This document shows, piece after piece, positions 7,934 through 16,586 of a stretch of 64,000 nucleotides of DNA. The DNA is taken from contig CAYYID010000013.1 of the NCBI GenBank assembly GCA_964471915.1, forward strand, positions 37,482 through 101,481, given 5' to 3'. A program made the position numbers and the translations under genes. The notes under the pieces were generated by a model that had not been told where the DNA came from, did not search any database, and was given only the letters and a program-made list of their open reading frames with translations. Each line of letters begins with the position of its first letter. The first letter of the stretch is position 1. This DNA is from JAIEPW01 sp964471915. Lineage in GTDB: Bacteria; Acidobacteriota; Terriglobia; Bryobacterales; Bryobacteraceae.

Positions 7934-9550
7934 ATGAGGCTCATTCAATCTCTCGCAATCGCCGCGGCAGCTGTAGCCACACTGCCCGCGCAGGAGAAAG
8001 TCGATCTCTCGGTCATCCACCGGATCAAGAGCGAGGCATTCCAGAACTCGAAGGTGATGGACCATATGTTCTGGCTCACCGATGTCCATGGCCCGCGCCT
8101 GTCCGGTTCGCCCCAGTACAACAAGGCCGCCGAGTGGGCGGTGGGCCGGATGAAGGAACTCGGCCTCACGAACGTCAAGACCGAGAAGTGGGGTCCCTTC
8201 GGGCGCGGCTGGGAATACACGAAGTACTCGGCGCACATGATCGAGCCCGGCTACCAGCCGCTGATCGGCTTCCCCATGGCCTGGACCGCCGGCACGAACG
8301 GCGTGGTCTCGGGCGAGCCCGTCATCGCGATCATCAACGACGAAAAGGACATGGAGAAGTTCAAGGGCCAGCTCAAGGGCAAGATCGTCCTGACGCAGCC
8401 GCTCAAGGCGATCGAGATGTCCACGCGCCCCCTCGCCGAGCGTTTCTCCGAGAAGCAGCTTGACGACATGGAGAACATGGAGATCGGCGGCGGACGCTTC
8501 GGCGACTTCCGGCCCGGCCAGCCGCTGCCCGCCGACGCATCTCCCGAGATGCGGGCGCGCTTCCAGCAGATGGCGCTGCGCAACAAGATCCAGAAATTCT
8601 GGCAGGATGAGCAGCCGGCCGTGATCCTGCAATACGGCTATCGCGGCGACGGCGGCACCGTCTTCGCCGCCGCCGGCGGCCTCCGCGAAGTGAAGGATAA
8701 GGACAAGCCCACCGTCCCCTGCACCCTCGCGCTGACGCCGGAGCATTACAACCGCATTCTGCGCCTGGCCCAAAAGAAGATCCCCGTGAAACTCGAGATC
8801 GAAGTTGCTGCGAAGTTCTACGACGAGCAGCCGGACTCGGTCAACATCATCGGCGAGATCGAAGGCGGTTCGAAGAAGGACGAAGTGGTCATGATCGGCG
8901 CGCACTTCGACTCCTGGCACGGCGGCACGGGCGCAACCGACAACGCGGCGGGCTCCTCCGTGATGCTCGAAGTGATGCGCATCTTGAAGACCCTCAACGT
9001 CAAGCTGGACCGCACGGTCCGCATCGGCCTGTGGGGCGGCGAGGAGCAGGGTCTACTCGGCTCCCGCGCCTACGTCAAGGAACACTTCGCGGATCGCGAA
9101 ACCATGAAGGTCACCGAGCAGCACGGCAAGCTTTCGGCCTACTACAACATCGACAACGGCACGGGCAAGATCCGGGGCATTTATTTGCAGGGCAACGACA
9201 TGGTGCGGCCGGTGTTCGAGCAATACCTGGCCCCGTTCAAGGACCTGGGCGCGACCCGTATTACCATCCGCAACACGGGTGGAACGGACCACCAGTCGTT
9301 CGACGGCGTCGGCCTGCCGGGCTTCCAGTTCATCCAGGATCCGGCGGAATACGAGACCCGCACGCACCACTCGAACATGGATGTCTACGACCGGATCCAG
9401 CCGGCGGACATGATGCAGATGTCGGCCATCGTAGCGTCGTTCGTGTATCACACCGCGAACCGGTCCGAGATGCTGCCGCGGAAGCCGCTGCCGAAGCCGC
9501 AGCCGGCGCGGCGGCCGGAGGGCGGAACGCCGTCCCCGAGCGGGAACTAG
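7934..9550 (+). CDS. Secreted M28 family zinc aminopeptidase, copy 2
   Basis: This is a 538-residue paralogue of the preceding protein, collinear over its whole length (shared phrases include IKVEAFQNSKVMDH versus IKSEAFQNSKVMDH, and GGTGATDN, WGGEEQGLLGS, THHSNMDVYDR). It has a signal peptide ending near LPAQ. All metal-binding motifs are intact (GAHFDSWHGGTGATDN, EEQG, NIDNGTG, THHSNMD). An AAAGGGA Shine-Dalgarno sequence precedes the ATG. The tandem arrangement shows a local duplication followed by divergence, mainly in the region before the catalytic core and at the proline-rich C-terminus. Its stop overlaps the convergent ExbB-like ORF by 4 bp. Confidence 0.93.
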   Translation: MRLIQSLAIAAAAVATLPAQEKVDLSVIHRIKSEAFQNSKVMDHMFWLTDVHGPRLSGSPQYNKAAEWAVGRMKELGLTNVKTEKWGPFGRGWEYTKYSAHMIEPGYQPLIGFPMAWTAGTNGVVSGEPVIAIINDEKDMEKFKGQLKGKIVLTQPLKAIEMSTRPLAERFSEKQLDDMENMEIGGGRFGDFRPGQPLPADASPEMRARFQQMALRNKIQKFWQDEQPAVILQYGYRGDGGTVFAAAGGLREVKDKDKPTVPCTLALTPEHYNRILRLAQKKIPVKLEIEVAAKFYDEQPDSVNIIGEIEGGSKKDEVVMIGAHFDSWHGGTGATDNAAGSSVMLEVMRILKTLNVKLDRTVRIGLWGGEEQGLLGSRAYVKEHFADRETMKVTEQHGKLSAYYNIDNGTGKIRGIYLQGNDMVRPVFEQYLAPFKDLGATRITIRNTGGTDHQSFDGVGLPGFQFIQDPAEYETRTHHSNMDVYDRIQPADMMQMSAIVASFVYHTANRSEMLPRKPLPKPQPARRPEGGTPSPSGN

Positions 9551-9939
9551 TTCCGGATACGCAGGTGGGCGCGGAGCCGCTCGGCCGCGCCCTTCAGTTC
9601 CTCTGCTTCTCCCACGAGGTAACCGACGCTGCGGAGTTCCTTGTCCAGCCCTTCGCTGACTCCGCGAAAATGCTGATACGCCGTGAAGGCGACGATCCCG
9701 ACCAGCAGGCCCAAGGCGCAGGGATAAAGAGACTCGCCGAGAGACTCCACCCGCGCGGCTAAGCAGAACCACCTGCTGCCGTTGCAACCGCGAAACGAAC
9801 CGCGGATTCCCACCAGGGTTCCCCACAGCCCGACCAGCGGCGCGGTAGCCGCGACAGTCGCCAGCGACGCCATGCCACGCCGCAGGTCCGATAGCGCCGC
9901 CGAGGCCGTCCGTTCCGCCGCCAGCGCTGCCGATCGCAT
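9547..9939 (-). CDS. Short MotA/TolQ/ExbB-like protein, probably truncated
   Basis: This 130-residue ORF contains the conserved proton-channel core: RRGMASLATVAATAPLVGLWGTLVGI (first conserved helix) and SLYPCALGLLVGIVAFTAYQHF (second). Full-length ExbB/TolQ proteins have an extra N-terminal membrane helix and a longer cytoplasmic part, both missing. The same frame stays open upstream of the ATG (WGTRGAGWCLKG), so an unusual start cannot be excluded. There is no ExbD/TolR partner nearby. Together with the kinase fragment next to it this looks like a decaying region. Confidence 0.5.
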   Translation of the reverse strand: MRSAALAAERTASAALSDLRRGMASLATVAATAPLVGLWGTLVGIRGSFRGCNGSRWFCLAARVESLGESLYPCALGLLVGIVAFTAYQHFRGVSEGLDKELRSVGYLVGEAEELKGAAERLRAHLRIRN

Positions 9940-9983
9940 ACCCTTCAGACACCACCCCGCCCCGCGAGTTCCCCAGGGCGCCG

Positions 9984-10166
9984 TTAGCCCCGATCTTCCA
10001 AGAACGTCCCCATGCGCGCGTGCGCGCCGAGCAGCGCGCGCAGCTCGGCCGCCGCCTCGGGATCCCGCCCGGCAACCTCGTCGACGAAACTGCTGCGGGC
10101 CGCCTCCGGAAGTTCCAGAGCGCGGGCGAGCAGTTCCTTGATTACCGTCCAGCGGTCGGCCGTCAT
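9984..10166 (-). pseudogene. Orphan N-terminal fragment resembling acidobacterial Ser/Thr kinases
   Basis: The 60-residue ORF reads MTADRWTVIKELLARALEL, then PEAARSSFVDEVAGRDPEA and ALLGAHARMGTFLEDRG. This is the short helical leader found before the kinase domain in many acidobacterial and planctomycete Ser/Thr kinases (typically WQ-I--LF--AL-L-P--R--FL---C--D--L---V-SLL--H---G-FL). A stop follows directly where the kinase domain should continue, and no kinase motifs are found in any frame nearby. I infer a remnant left by deletion; a stand-alone small protein is the alternative. Confidence 0.45.
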
Positions 10167-10261
10167 GCTGATAAGCCGTCGCTGTTCACGCGCGATCGGG
10201 GGGCTGATTTGGGTCACGAGTCGTAAGCACAATCACCGCGAGTAGCAGGTACGAAAACTCG

Positions 10262-10297
10262 TTGTACTACTAGTACTGCATAAGATATAGTACTAGT
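10262..10297 (+). promoter_or_regulatory. Promoter with embedded inverted repeat, leaderless start of the sugar-dehydrogenase gene
   Basis: TATAGT (10286-10291) lies 7 nt before the ATG at 10299. A weaker TTGTAC (10262-10267) lies 18 nt upstream of it. An inverted repeat, ACTAGTAC (10269-10276) and GTACTAGT (10290-10297), brackets the -10 box and the expected start point, so a repressor bound there would block initiation. The region is strikingly AT-rich compared with its surroundings, and no Shine-Dalgarno sequence is possible in the space left. Confidence 0.6.
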
Positions 10298-10298
10298 C

Positions 10299-12764
10299 AT
10301 GCTGTCTCGGATTTCGCAACTCGTTCTTTTGTCTGGGCTTCTGCCTCTGTCGGCGGCCGTACCTCAAGGCTTCTCCGATACGCTGGTCGCCGGAACCCTC
10401 TCCAGCCCCACGGCCATGGCGTTCGCGCCGGACGGCCGGATCTTCGTGTGCCAGCAAAACGGGCGGCTCCGGGTGATCAAGAACGGCAGCCTGCTGCCGG
10501 CGGACTTTCTGACCCTGACGGTCGATTCGGCGGGCGAGCGCGGCCTGCTGGGCGTGACCTTCGACCCGAACTTCACGACGAACCAGTTCGTGTACGTCTA
10601 TTACACGCTTCCGACCACGGTGATCCCCAGACGGAACCGGGTGAGCCGGTTCACGGCGAGCGGCGATGTCGCGGCGGCGGGCAGCGAGGTGGTGCTGCTG
10701 GAACTCAACAACCTGAGCGGCGCCACGAACCACAACGGCGGCGCGCTGCACTTCGGACTGGACGGCAAGTTGTACGTCGCGGTAGGCGATAATGCCCTGG
10801 GGTCCAACGCACAGACGCTGAACAACCTGCTGGGCAAGATGCTGCGGATGAACGCCGACGGGTCGATCCCCACGGACAACCCGTTTTTCGCCACGGCCAC
10901 CGGCGCCAACCGGCTGATCTGGACGCTGGGCCTGCGGAATCCCTTTACCTTCGCCGTCCAACCAGGCACCGGAAGGATCTTCGTCAACGACGTGGGCCAG
11001 TCCACCTGGGAGGAAATCAACGACGCCGTGGCCGGGAACAACTTCGGCTGGCCCGGCACCGAAGGTGACTTCAACCAGGCGAGCTTTCCTAACTTCAAGC
11101 GCCCGCTCTTCGCCTTCAATCACACGGCGGGCGTCTGCGCGATCACCGGTGGCACGTTCTACAACCCGGCGACCGCGAACTTCCCGGCGAGCTACGTGGG
11201 CAAGTACTTCTTCGCCGACTTCTGCGCCAACTGGATCCGGGCGCTCGATTTTTCGACCTCCCCGCCCACGGCGGCGGATTTCCTCACCGGCGGCGCGAAC
11301 ATCGTGGACCTGCGTGTCGGGCCGGAGGGAGGGCTGTACTACCTGCAGCGCGGCAACGGCGGCCAGGTGCGGAAGATCCTGAACACGGCGAACGAAGGCC
11401 CGGCGATTACCGGGCAGCCGTCCAGCCAGACCGTGGCGGTGGGCCAGAGCGCGACCTTCACCGTGAACGCCTCGGGCGCGGGCCTGAGCTATCAATGGCA
11501 GCGCAACACCGTAGACATCGCGGGCGCGACCGGCGCGTCCTACACGCTGACGAACGCGCAACCTTCCGACAGCGGCGCGCTGTTCCGCGTGGTGGTGACG
11601 AACACGGGCGGCACGGCGACCTCGAACGCGGCCCTGCTCACGGTGGTGGCGAATCAGCCGCCCACCGCGGCGATCCCCACGCCGGCGGCGGGCTCGCTGT
11701 TCAGCGGAGGGGACACCATCTTCTTCACCGGCACGGCCTCCGACCCCGAAACCGGGGCGCTGCCGCTGGCGAATTACAAGTGGCGGGTAGACTACATCAC
11801 GGGCGAAGCGCGGCGCAGTTTCGTGCAGGAGTTCACGGGCGCGGCCGGCGGCTCGTTCCAGGTGCCGACGGTGACGCCGTATCTGCTGACCGATGTGTAC
11901 TTCGAGATCATCTTCACGGCCACGGACCCGCAGGGGTTCTCGACCACGGTGACGCGGCGCGTGGACCCGCGGGTGTCGACCGTGACGCTGGCGTCGAATC
12001 CGCCGGGAAGGCAGTTGACGCTGGACGGGCAGCCGGTGACGGCGCCGCTGACGTTTCCGAGCGTGGTGAACCTGACGCGGCCGATCGGGGCGGTGACGCC
12101 GCAGATGGCCGGAGCCAGCCGCTACACGTTCGTCTCCTGGTCCGACGGCGGGGCGGCGACGCATAACATCAGCGTCCCGCTGACCAACACGACCTATACG
12201 GCGAACTTCACGCTGGAGCATCCGCTGACCACGGCGGCCAGCCCCACGGCGGGCGGCACGGTGTCCCCGGGCGGCTTTTTCGCCGCGGGTTCCCCAGCTT
12301 CGGTGACGGCGTTGCCCGCAGCGGGCTGGCGGTTCTTCCGCTTCTCCGGCGATTCGACCAGCAACGTCTCTCCGTTGAACCTGACCATGGACGGGCCGAA
12401 ATCGGTGACGGCACTGTTCCTGCCGCTGCCGCCGCTGCTGGCGCTGGACGTGACGGCACGGCAGGAAGGTCCGGGGGCGGGGCAGCGGACGTGGACGCTG
12501 CGGCTGACGAACTCGGGACAGGGTCCGGCGATCAACGCCCGGATTCTGGCGCTGGGGTTCTACCGCATCGGCACGGCGGTGGTGACGCCGGCCACCCCGA
12601 TGCCGCTGAACTTCGGCGACATCCCGCCGGGTGGCAGCGCCACGGTGACCGTGGTGCTGAATTACGCGGTGACGGATCCGCCGACACGGGTGACGGTGTT
12701 CACGCGCTGGGCGGCGGACTTCGGGTACACCGGCCAGTTGGTCACGTTCAATCAGGACCGCTAG
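10299..12764 (+). CDS. Secreted PQQ-type glucose/sorbosone dehydrogenase-like protein with Ig and repeat domains
   Basis: This is an 821-residue protein with a signal peptide (LVLLSGLLPLSAAV). Residues about 25-365 form a six-bladed propeller of the soluble glucose/sorbosone dehydrogenase family: SSPTAMAFAPDGRIFV, GLLGVTFDP, NHNGGALHFGLDGKLYVAVGD, LGLRNPFTFA, NDVGQSTWEEIN and NNFGWP. Residues about 368-450 are an immunoglobulin-like domain. Residues about 575-690 contain repeats of the InlB-B type (FVSWSDGGAATH, WRFFRFSGDS). The last 110 residues resemble a CARDB domain. It is probably a cell-surface or secreted quinoprotein oxidising sugars; cofactor binding cannot be proven from sequence alone. 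The gene stands alone with its own promoter. Confidence 0.88.
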   Translation: MLSRISQLVLLSGLLPLSAAVPQGFSDTLVAGTLSSPTAMAFAPDGRIFVCQQNGRLRVIKNGSLLPADFLTLTVDSAGERGLLGVTFDPNFTTNQFVYVYYTLPTTVIPRRNRVSRFTASGDVAAAGSEVVLLELNNLSGATNHNGGALHFGLDGKLYVAVGDNALGSNAQTLNNLLGKMLRMNADGSIPTDNPFFATATGANRLIWTLGLRNPFTFAVQPGTGRIFVNDVGQSTWEEINDAVAGNNFGWPGTEGDFNQASFPNFKRPLFAFNHTAGVCAITGGTFYNPATANFPASYVGKYFFADFCANWIRALDFSTSPPTAADFLTGGANIVDLRVGPEGGLYYLQRGNGGQVRKILNTANEGPAITGQPSSQTVAVGQSATFTVNASGAGLSYQWQRNTVDIAGATGASYTLTNAQPSDSGALFRVVVTNTGGTATSNAALLTVVANQPPTAAIPTPAAGSLFSGGDTIFFTGTASDPETGALPLANYKWRVDYITGEARRSFVQEFTGAAGGSFQVPTVTPYLLTDVYFEIIFTATDPQGFSTTVTRRVDPRVSTVTLASNPPGRQLTLDGQPVTAPLTFPSVVNLTRPIGAVTPQMAGASRYTFVSWSDGGAATHNISVPLTNTTYTANFTLEHPLTTAASPTAGGTVSPGGFFAAGSPASVTALPAAGWRFFRFSGDSTSNVSPLNLTMDGPKSVTALFLPLPPLLALDVTARQEGPGAGQRTWTLRLTNSGQGPAINARILALGFYRIGTAVVTPATPMPLNFGDIPPGGSATVTVVLNYAVTDPPTRVTVFTRWAADFGYTGQLVTFNQDR

Positions 12765-12781
12765 CAGCGGCCGGGCGCGCC

Positions 12782-12802
12782 GGCCCCCGCCCGCCGGGGG
12801 TC
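12782..12802. terminator. GC-rich hairpin between convergent genes
   Basis: CCCCCG (12784-12789) pairs with CGGGGG (12795-12800) around a 5-nt loop, extended by G-T and G-C pairs. It fills the 36-bp gap between the dehydrogenase-like gene and ypdA. There is no T tract, so termination is only a guess. Confidence 0.35.
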
Positions 12803-13805
12803 AGCGCGCCGCGCTGTGCGCCACGAGCGCCGTCGCGATCGCGGAGGCGATCTTTGCGCCGTGGAAGCGCCCGTTCTCGATGAAGATCTCGCCCGTGGCC
12901 ATGCCCGCCACGATGCAGCCCGCCAGGTACAGGCCTTTCCGCGAGCTTTCGAGCGTTTCGGGATCGGTGACCGGGCGCGCGCGGACGTCGTCCATGGCGA
13001 TGCCGTGGCGCTCCATGAACTCGAAGTCCGGATGGTAGCCGGTCATGGCGAAGACGAAGTCGTTGCCGATGGTGACTTCGCCCTCCGGCGTCGCGATGCG
13101 GACGAAATCGTCGCCGATCTCGAGCAGGCGGCTTTTGAAGTGCGCCCGGATGTCGCCGGCGGCGAGGCGGTTCTCGATATCGGGCCGGAGCCAGTACTTG
13201 ACGTTCTTGTGGATCGCCTCGCCGCGGTGCACCAGGGTGACGCGCGCGCCGGCGCGGTGCAATTCCAGCGCGGCGATGGTGGCCGAGTTCTTGGCGCCCA
13301 CCACGACGACATCGGTGCCGAAGTACGGGTGCGCTTCTTTGTAGTAGTGCGTCACCTTGGGCAGGTGCTCGCCGGGCACGTGCAACCGGTTCGGGCGGTC
13401 GTAGAAACCGGTGGCGAGGATCACCTTCTTCGCGGCGAAGCCGCGGGCGATGCCGTGCGCGCTGACGGCGTGCACGGTGTAGGCGCCATCCACGCCGTCG
13501 ATACGCTCCACGGTGTGGTACTGGCGGATGTCGAGCGCGTAGTGTTCGGCGACGCGCCGGTAGTACTTGAGCGCTTCGGTGCGGGTCGGCTTCTCGTTGA
13601 GCGCCGTCATCGGCAGGTCGCCGATTTCGAGCAGTTCGGGCGTGGTGAAGAAGACGAGGTTGGTCGGATAGTGGAACAGCGAATTGACCACGCAGCCCTT
13701 GTCGAGCGAGACGGCGCGCAGCCCCCGGCGCTTCAGCTCGATGGCGCAGGCGAGTCCGGTGGGTCCTGCCCCCACCACGACGACATCGAAATGTTCGAGA
13801 CTCAC
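12801..13805 (-). CDS. ypdA: YpdA-like bacillithiol disulfide reductase family flavoprotein
   Basis: This is a 334-residue protein starting with GTG. The N-terminal FAD site is VVVVGAGPTGLACAIELK. The NADPH site is VVVVGAKNSATIAALELHRAG, and a second FAD contact is KGLYLAGCIVAG near the end. The family-specific phrase CVVNSLFHYPTNLVFFTTPELLEIG marks the YpdA/Bdr group; it carries one conserved Cys near the N-terminus and no CxxC pair. In Firmicutes this enzyme reduces bacillithiol disulfide with NADPH. Its thiol substrate in this organism is inferred. The GTG overlaps the alaS stop (GTGA), so it is the second gene of an alaS operon. Confidence 0.87.
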   Translation of the reverse strand: MSLEHFDVVVVGAGPTGLACAIELKRRGLRAVSLDKGCVVNSLFHYPTNLVFFTTPELLEIGDLPMTALNEKPTRTEALKYYRRVAEHYALDIRQYHTVERIDGVDGAYTVHAVSAHGIARGFAAKKVILATGFYDRPNRLHVPGEHLPKVTHYYKEAHPYFGTDVVVVGAKNSATIAALELHRAGARVTLVHRGEAIHKNVKYWLRPDIENRLAAGDIRAHFKSRLLEIGDDFVRIATPEGEVTIGNDFVFAMTGYHPDFEFMERHGIAMDDVRARPVTDPETLESSRKGLYLAGCIVAGMATGEIFIENGRFHGAKIASAIATALVAHSAAR

Positions 13806-16438
13806 AGCATCTTCTCCACGTCGGCGTAGACGGCCGCGAGGGCCGCGGGAAGCTGCGCCGCATCCTTGCCGCCGGCTTCGGCCATGTCCGGACGTCCGCC
13901 GCCCTTGCCGCCCACCGCGGCGGCCACCGCACCCGCGAGCTTGCCCGCGTGGACCTTGCCGGTCAGGTCCTTGGTGACGCCCGCGACGATCGCCACCTCG
14001 CCGTTCGAGCCGGAGCCGAGCACCACGACGCCGCTCTGGAACTTATTGCGGAGTTCGTCGACCAGGGTGCGGAGCTGCGCGCGATCCGCGTCGGCGATCT
14101 CCGCCGCGAGCACCTTCACGCCCTTCACCTCGCGGACTTGCGCCCCGAGGTCGGAGGACTTGCTCTGCGCCAGCTTCGTCTTCAACTGCTCCACCTGGCG
14201 CTCCAGCGCGCGCTCCTTCTCGATCATCTTTTCGAGATGCTCGAGCAGTTCGGTCTCCGACGCGCGGATCAGCGACGCGGCGCGATGAACGGCGGCAGTG
14301 GTTTCCTGGAAGCGCGCCAGCGCCCCTTCACCGGTAATGGCCTCGATGCGGCGCACGCCCGCCGAGATGGAGCCCTCGTAGACGACCTTCGCGAGGCCGA
14401 TGTCGCCGGTGCGCGCCACGTGGGTGCCGCCACAGAGTTCGGTGGAAAAGCCCGGCACGGCGACCACGCGGACCACGTCGCCGTATTTCTCGCCGAACAG
14501 GGCCATGGCGCCGCGCGAGATGGCCTGGTCGAGCGCCATGATCTCAGTGGTGACGGGCGCGTTCTCCAGGATCTGCTCGTTCATCAGGCGCTCGACTTCG
14601 GCCAGCTCGTCGGCGTCCATGGCCGTGTAGTGCGTGAAGTCGAAACGCAGGCGTCCCGGCTCCACCACGCTGCCCGCCTGCTTCACGTGGGTCCCGAGCA
14701 CCTTGCGCAGGGACGCGTGCAGCAGGTGCGTCGCCGTGTGGTTGCGCATGGTGGAGCGGCGCAGCGGCGCGGCTACCACTCCGGTTAGCGAATCGCCGGA
14801 CCGGATGGGCGCCAGCGTTTTCACCTTGTGCACGGCCAACCCGGGAACCGCGTTATAGGTGGCCAGGACGAATCCGGCGCGCTCGCCGTTGGCGCGGAAC
14901 AGGGCGCCCTGGTCGCCCACCTGGCCGCCCGCCTCGGCGTAGAACGGCGTGCGGTCGAACACGATTTCGACATCGGCGTCCGCCGGCACGGAGTCGACCA
15001 GTTTTTGCTCCAGGATCAAGCCTGCCACCCGGCACGTGTGCTCCTCGAGGCGGTCGCGGAGGAACTCGGGCTTGCCTTTGGCGAGCAGTTCCTGATACAC
15101 CGGCGCGACCTGCGCGCGCTCAGCGCCCTTCCAACTGGCGCGGGCGCGGGTGCGCTGCTTCTCCATCTCCGCCTCAAAACCCTCGCGGTCGATGGCGAGA
15201 CCCTTTTCGCGCGCCATGTCCTCCTGCTCGTCGAGCGCGAGGCCGTAAGTGTCGTAGAGCTTGAACGCCGCCGCGCCCGGCAGTACGCCGCCCGCGGCGG
15301 ACTTCGCCTCGTCGTGAAAGACTTTCTCGGCCACGGCGAACGTCGTCGCATACCGGTGCTCTTCGTCCTTGACGACGCGCGCGACGCGCTGGATGCTCTC
15401 CAGCATGTCGGGATACGCACCCGCCATCAGTTCCGCGACGAAACCGGTGAGCTTGTGCAGGTACGGCTCATTCATCCCGATCATGCGGGCGTTGCGCATC
15501 GCGCGGCGCATGATCTTGCGCAGCACGTAGCCGCGGCCTTCGTTCGAGGGGAGCACGCCGTCGTGGATGAGGAACGCCGTGGCGCGCGCGTGATCCGCGT
15601 TGATCCGCATCACCGTGTCCGCCCGGTCGTTTTCACCGTAGGCGGCGCCGAAGTACTCCCCGGCTTTGTCCACGATCGGACGGATCAGGTCCGTTTCGTA
15701 GTTCGAGAGCTTGCCCTGCAGCACGGCGGCGAGGCGCTCGAGGCCCATGCCGGTGTCGATGGACGGCTTGGGCAAGGGCGTCAGCTTGCCGGAGCTGTCG
15801 CGGTCGAACTGCATGAAGACGAGGTTCCAGATCTCCACGAACCGCCCGCCCCCGTCGAGCGGGAACTCCTCGTGCTCCCGGCCCGGCTCCGCCGTCCCCG
15901 GGCCGAGGTCGAAGTGGATCTCCGAGCACGGGCCGCACGGACCCGTGTCGCCCATCTGCCAGAAGTTATCTTTCTCGTCGAGGCGGAAGATGCGGCTCTT
16001 GGGCACGCCGGTCACTTCCTGCCAGAGGTTTTCGGCATCGTCATCCTCGCGGAAGACGGTGAAGTACAGCCGGTCCTTGGGCAGGCCGTACTCCTTGACG
16101 ATCAGTTCCCAGGCATACGCGATCGCTTCGCGCTTGAAGTAGTCGCCGAAGCTGAAATTGCCCAGCATCTCGAAGAACGTATGGTGGCGGCGCGTGTAGC
16201 CGACGTTTTCGAGGTCGTTGTGCTTGCCGCCCGCGCGGACGCACTTCTGCGACGTCGCCGCGCGGGAGTAGTCGCGCTGTTCGAGGCCGAGGAAGACGTC
16301 TTTGAACTGGTTCATGCCCGCGTTGGTGAACAGCAGCGTCGGGTCGTTCGCGGGAACGAGCGAGGAACTGCGGACCACGCGGTGCTGGTGGGAGGCGAAG
16401 TAATCCAGGAACTTCTGGCGGATCTGAGTGCCGGTCAT
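13802..16438 (-). CDS. alaS: Alanyl-tRNA synthetase
   Basis: This is an 878-residue protein, normal for bacterial AlaRS. I chose the start at 16438 because MTGTQIRQKFLDYFASHQH is the standard N-terminus. The class II catalytic core covers about residues 1-250 (SSSLVPANDPTLLFTNAGM, RRHHTFFEMLGNFSFGDYFK). The editing domain carries HTATHLLHASLRKVLG and CGGTHVARTGDIG, with the zinc-binding His/Cys residues. The C-terminal part has a coiled coil (EKERALERQVEQLKTKLAQ) and the DHHA1-type C-Ala domain with GGKGGGRPDMAEAGG. It charges tRNA-Ala and edits Ser and Gly. It is co-transcribed with ypdA. Confidence 0.98.
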   Translation of the reverse strand: MTGTQIRQKFLDYFASHQHRVVRSSSLVPANDPTLLFTNAGMNQFKDVFLGLEQRDYSRAATSQKCVRAGGKHNDLENVGYTRRHHTFFEMLGNFSFGDYFKREAIAYAWELIVKEYGLPKDRLYFTVFREDDDAENLWQEVTGVPKSRIFRLDEKDNFWQMGDTGPCGPCSEIHFDLGPGTAEPGREHEEFPLDGGGRFVEIWNLVFMQFDRDSSGKLTPLPKPSIDTGMGLERLAAVLQGKLSNYETDLIRPIVDKAGEYFGAAYGENDRADTVMRINADHARATAFLIHDGVLPSNEGRGYVLRKIMRRAMRNARMIGMNEPYLHKLTGFVAELMAGAYPDMLESIQRVARVVKDEEHRYATTFAVAEKVFHDEAKSAAGGVLPGAAAFKLYDTYGLALDEQEDMAREKGLAIDREGFEAEMEKQRTRARASWKGAERAQVAPVYQELLAKGKPEFLRDRLEEHTCRVAGLILEQKLVDSVPADADVEIVFDRTPFYAEAGGQVGDQGALFRANGERAGFVLATYNAVPGLAVHKVKTLAPIRSGDSLTGVVAAPLRRSTMRNHTATHLLHASLRKVLGTHVKQAGSVVEPGRLRFDFTHYTAMDADELAEVERLMNEQILENAPVTTEIMALDQAISRGAMALFGEKYGDVVRVVAVPGFSTELCGGTHVARTGDIGLAKVVYEGSISAGVRRIEAITGEGALARFQETTAAVHRAASLIRASETELLEHLEKMIEKERALERQVEQLKTKLAQSKSSDLGAQVREVKGVKVLAAEIADADRAQLRTLVDELRNKFQSGVVVLGSGSNGEVAIVAGVTKDLTGKVHAGKLAGAVAAAVGGKGGGRPDMAEAGGKDAAQLPAALAAVYADVEKML

Positions 16439-16586
16439 TTCTGGACTTATTGTCGCAAAAGCGGTATGGGCGGCGTCTTGCGCGCGATTGCCAGTCCGTT
16501 GGGCGCGCTGACCGTCGCCCACCTGCGGGGGCTTAGGGAGGCGCTTGCCGCTTGCTGACGCGCACGGCTCGGTTGGCGGCGGCGCG

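Noticed and set aside
6266..9550. Recent duplication or assembly artefact for the two M28 genes
   Set aside because: The two proteins differ at many positions along the whole length and have different tails, so the duplication is old and real.
14828..16558. A 576-codon open frame on the plus strand opposite alaS
   Set aside because: alaS is complete with all family motifs; the opposite frame shows only compositional shadow features.
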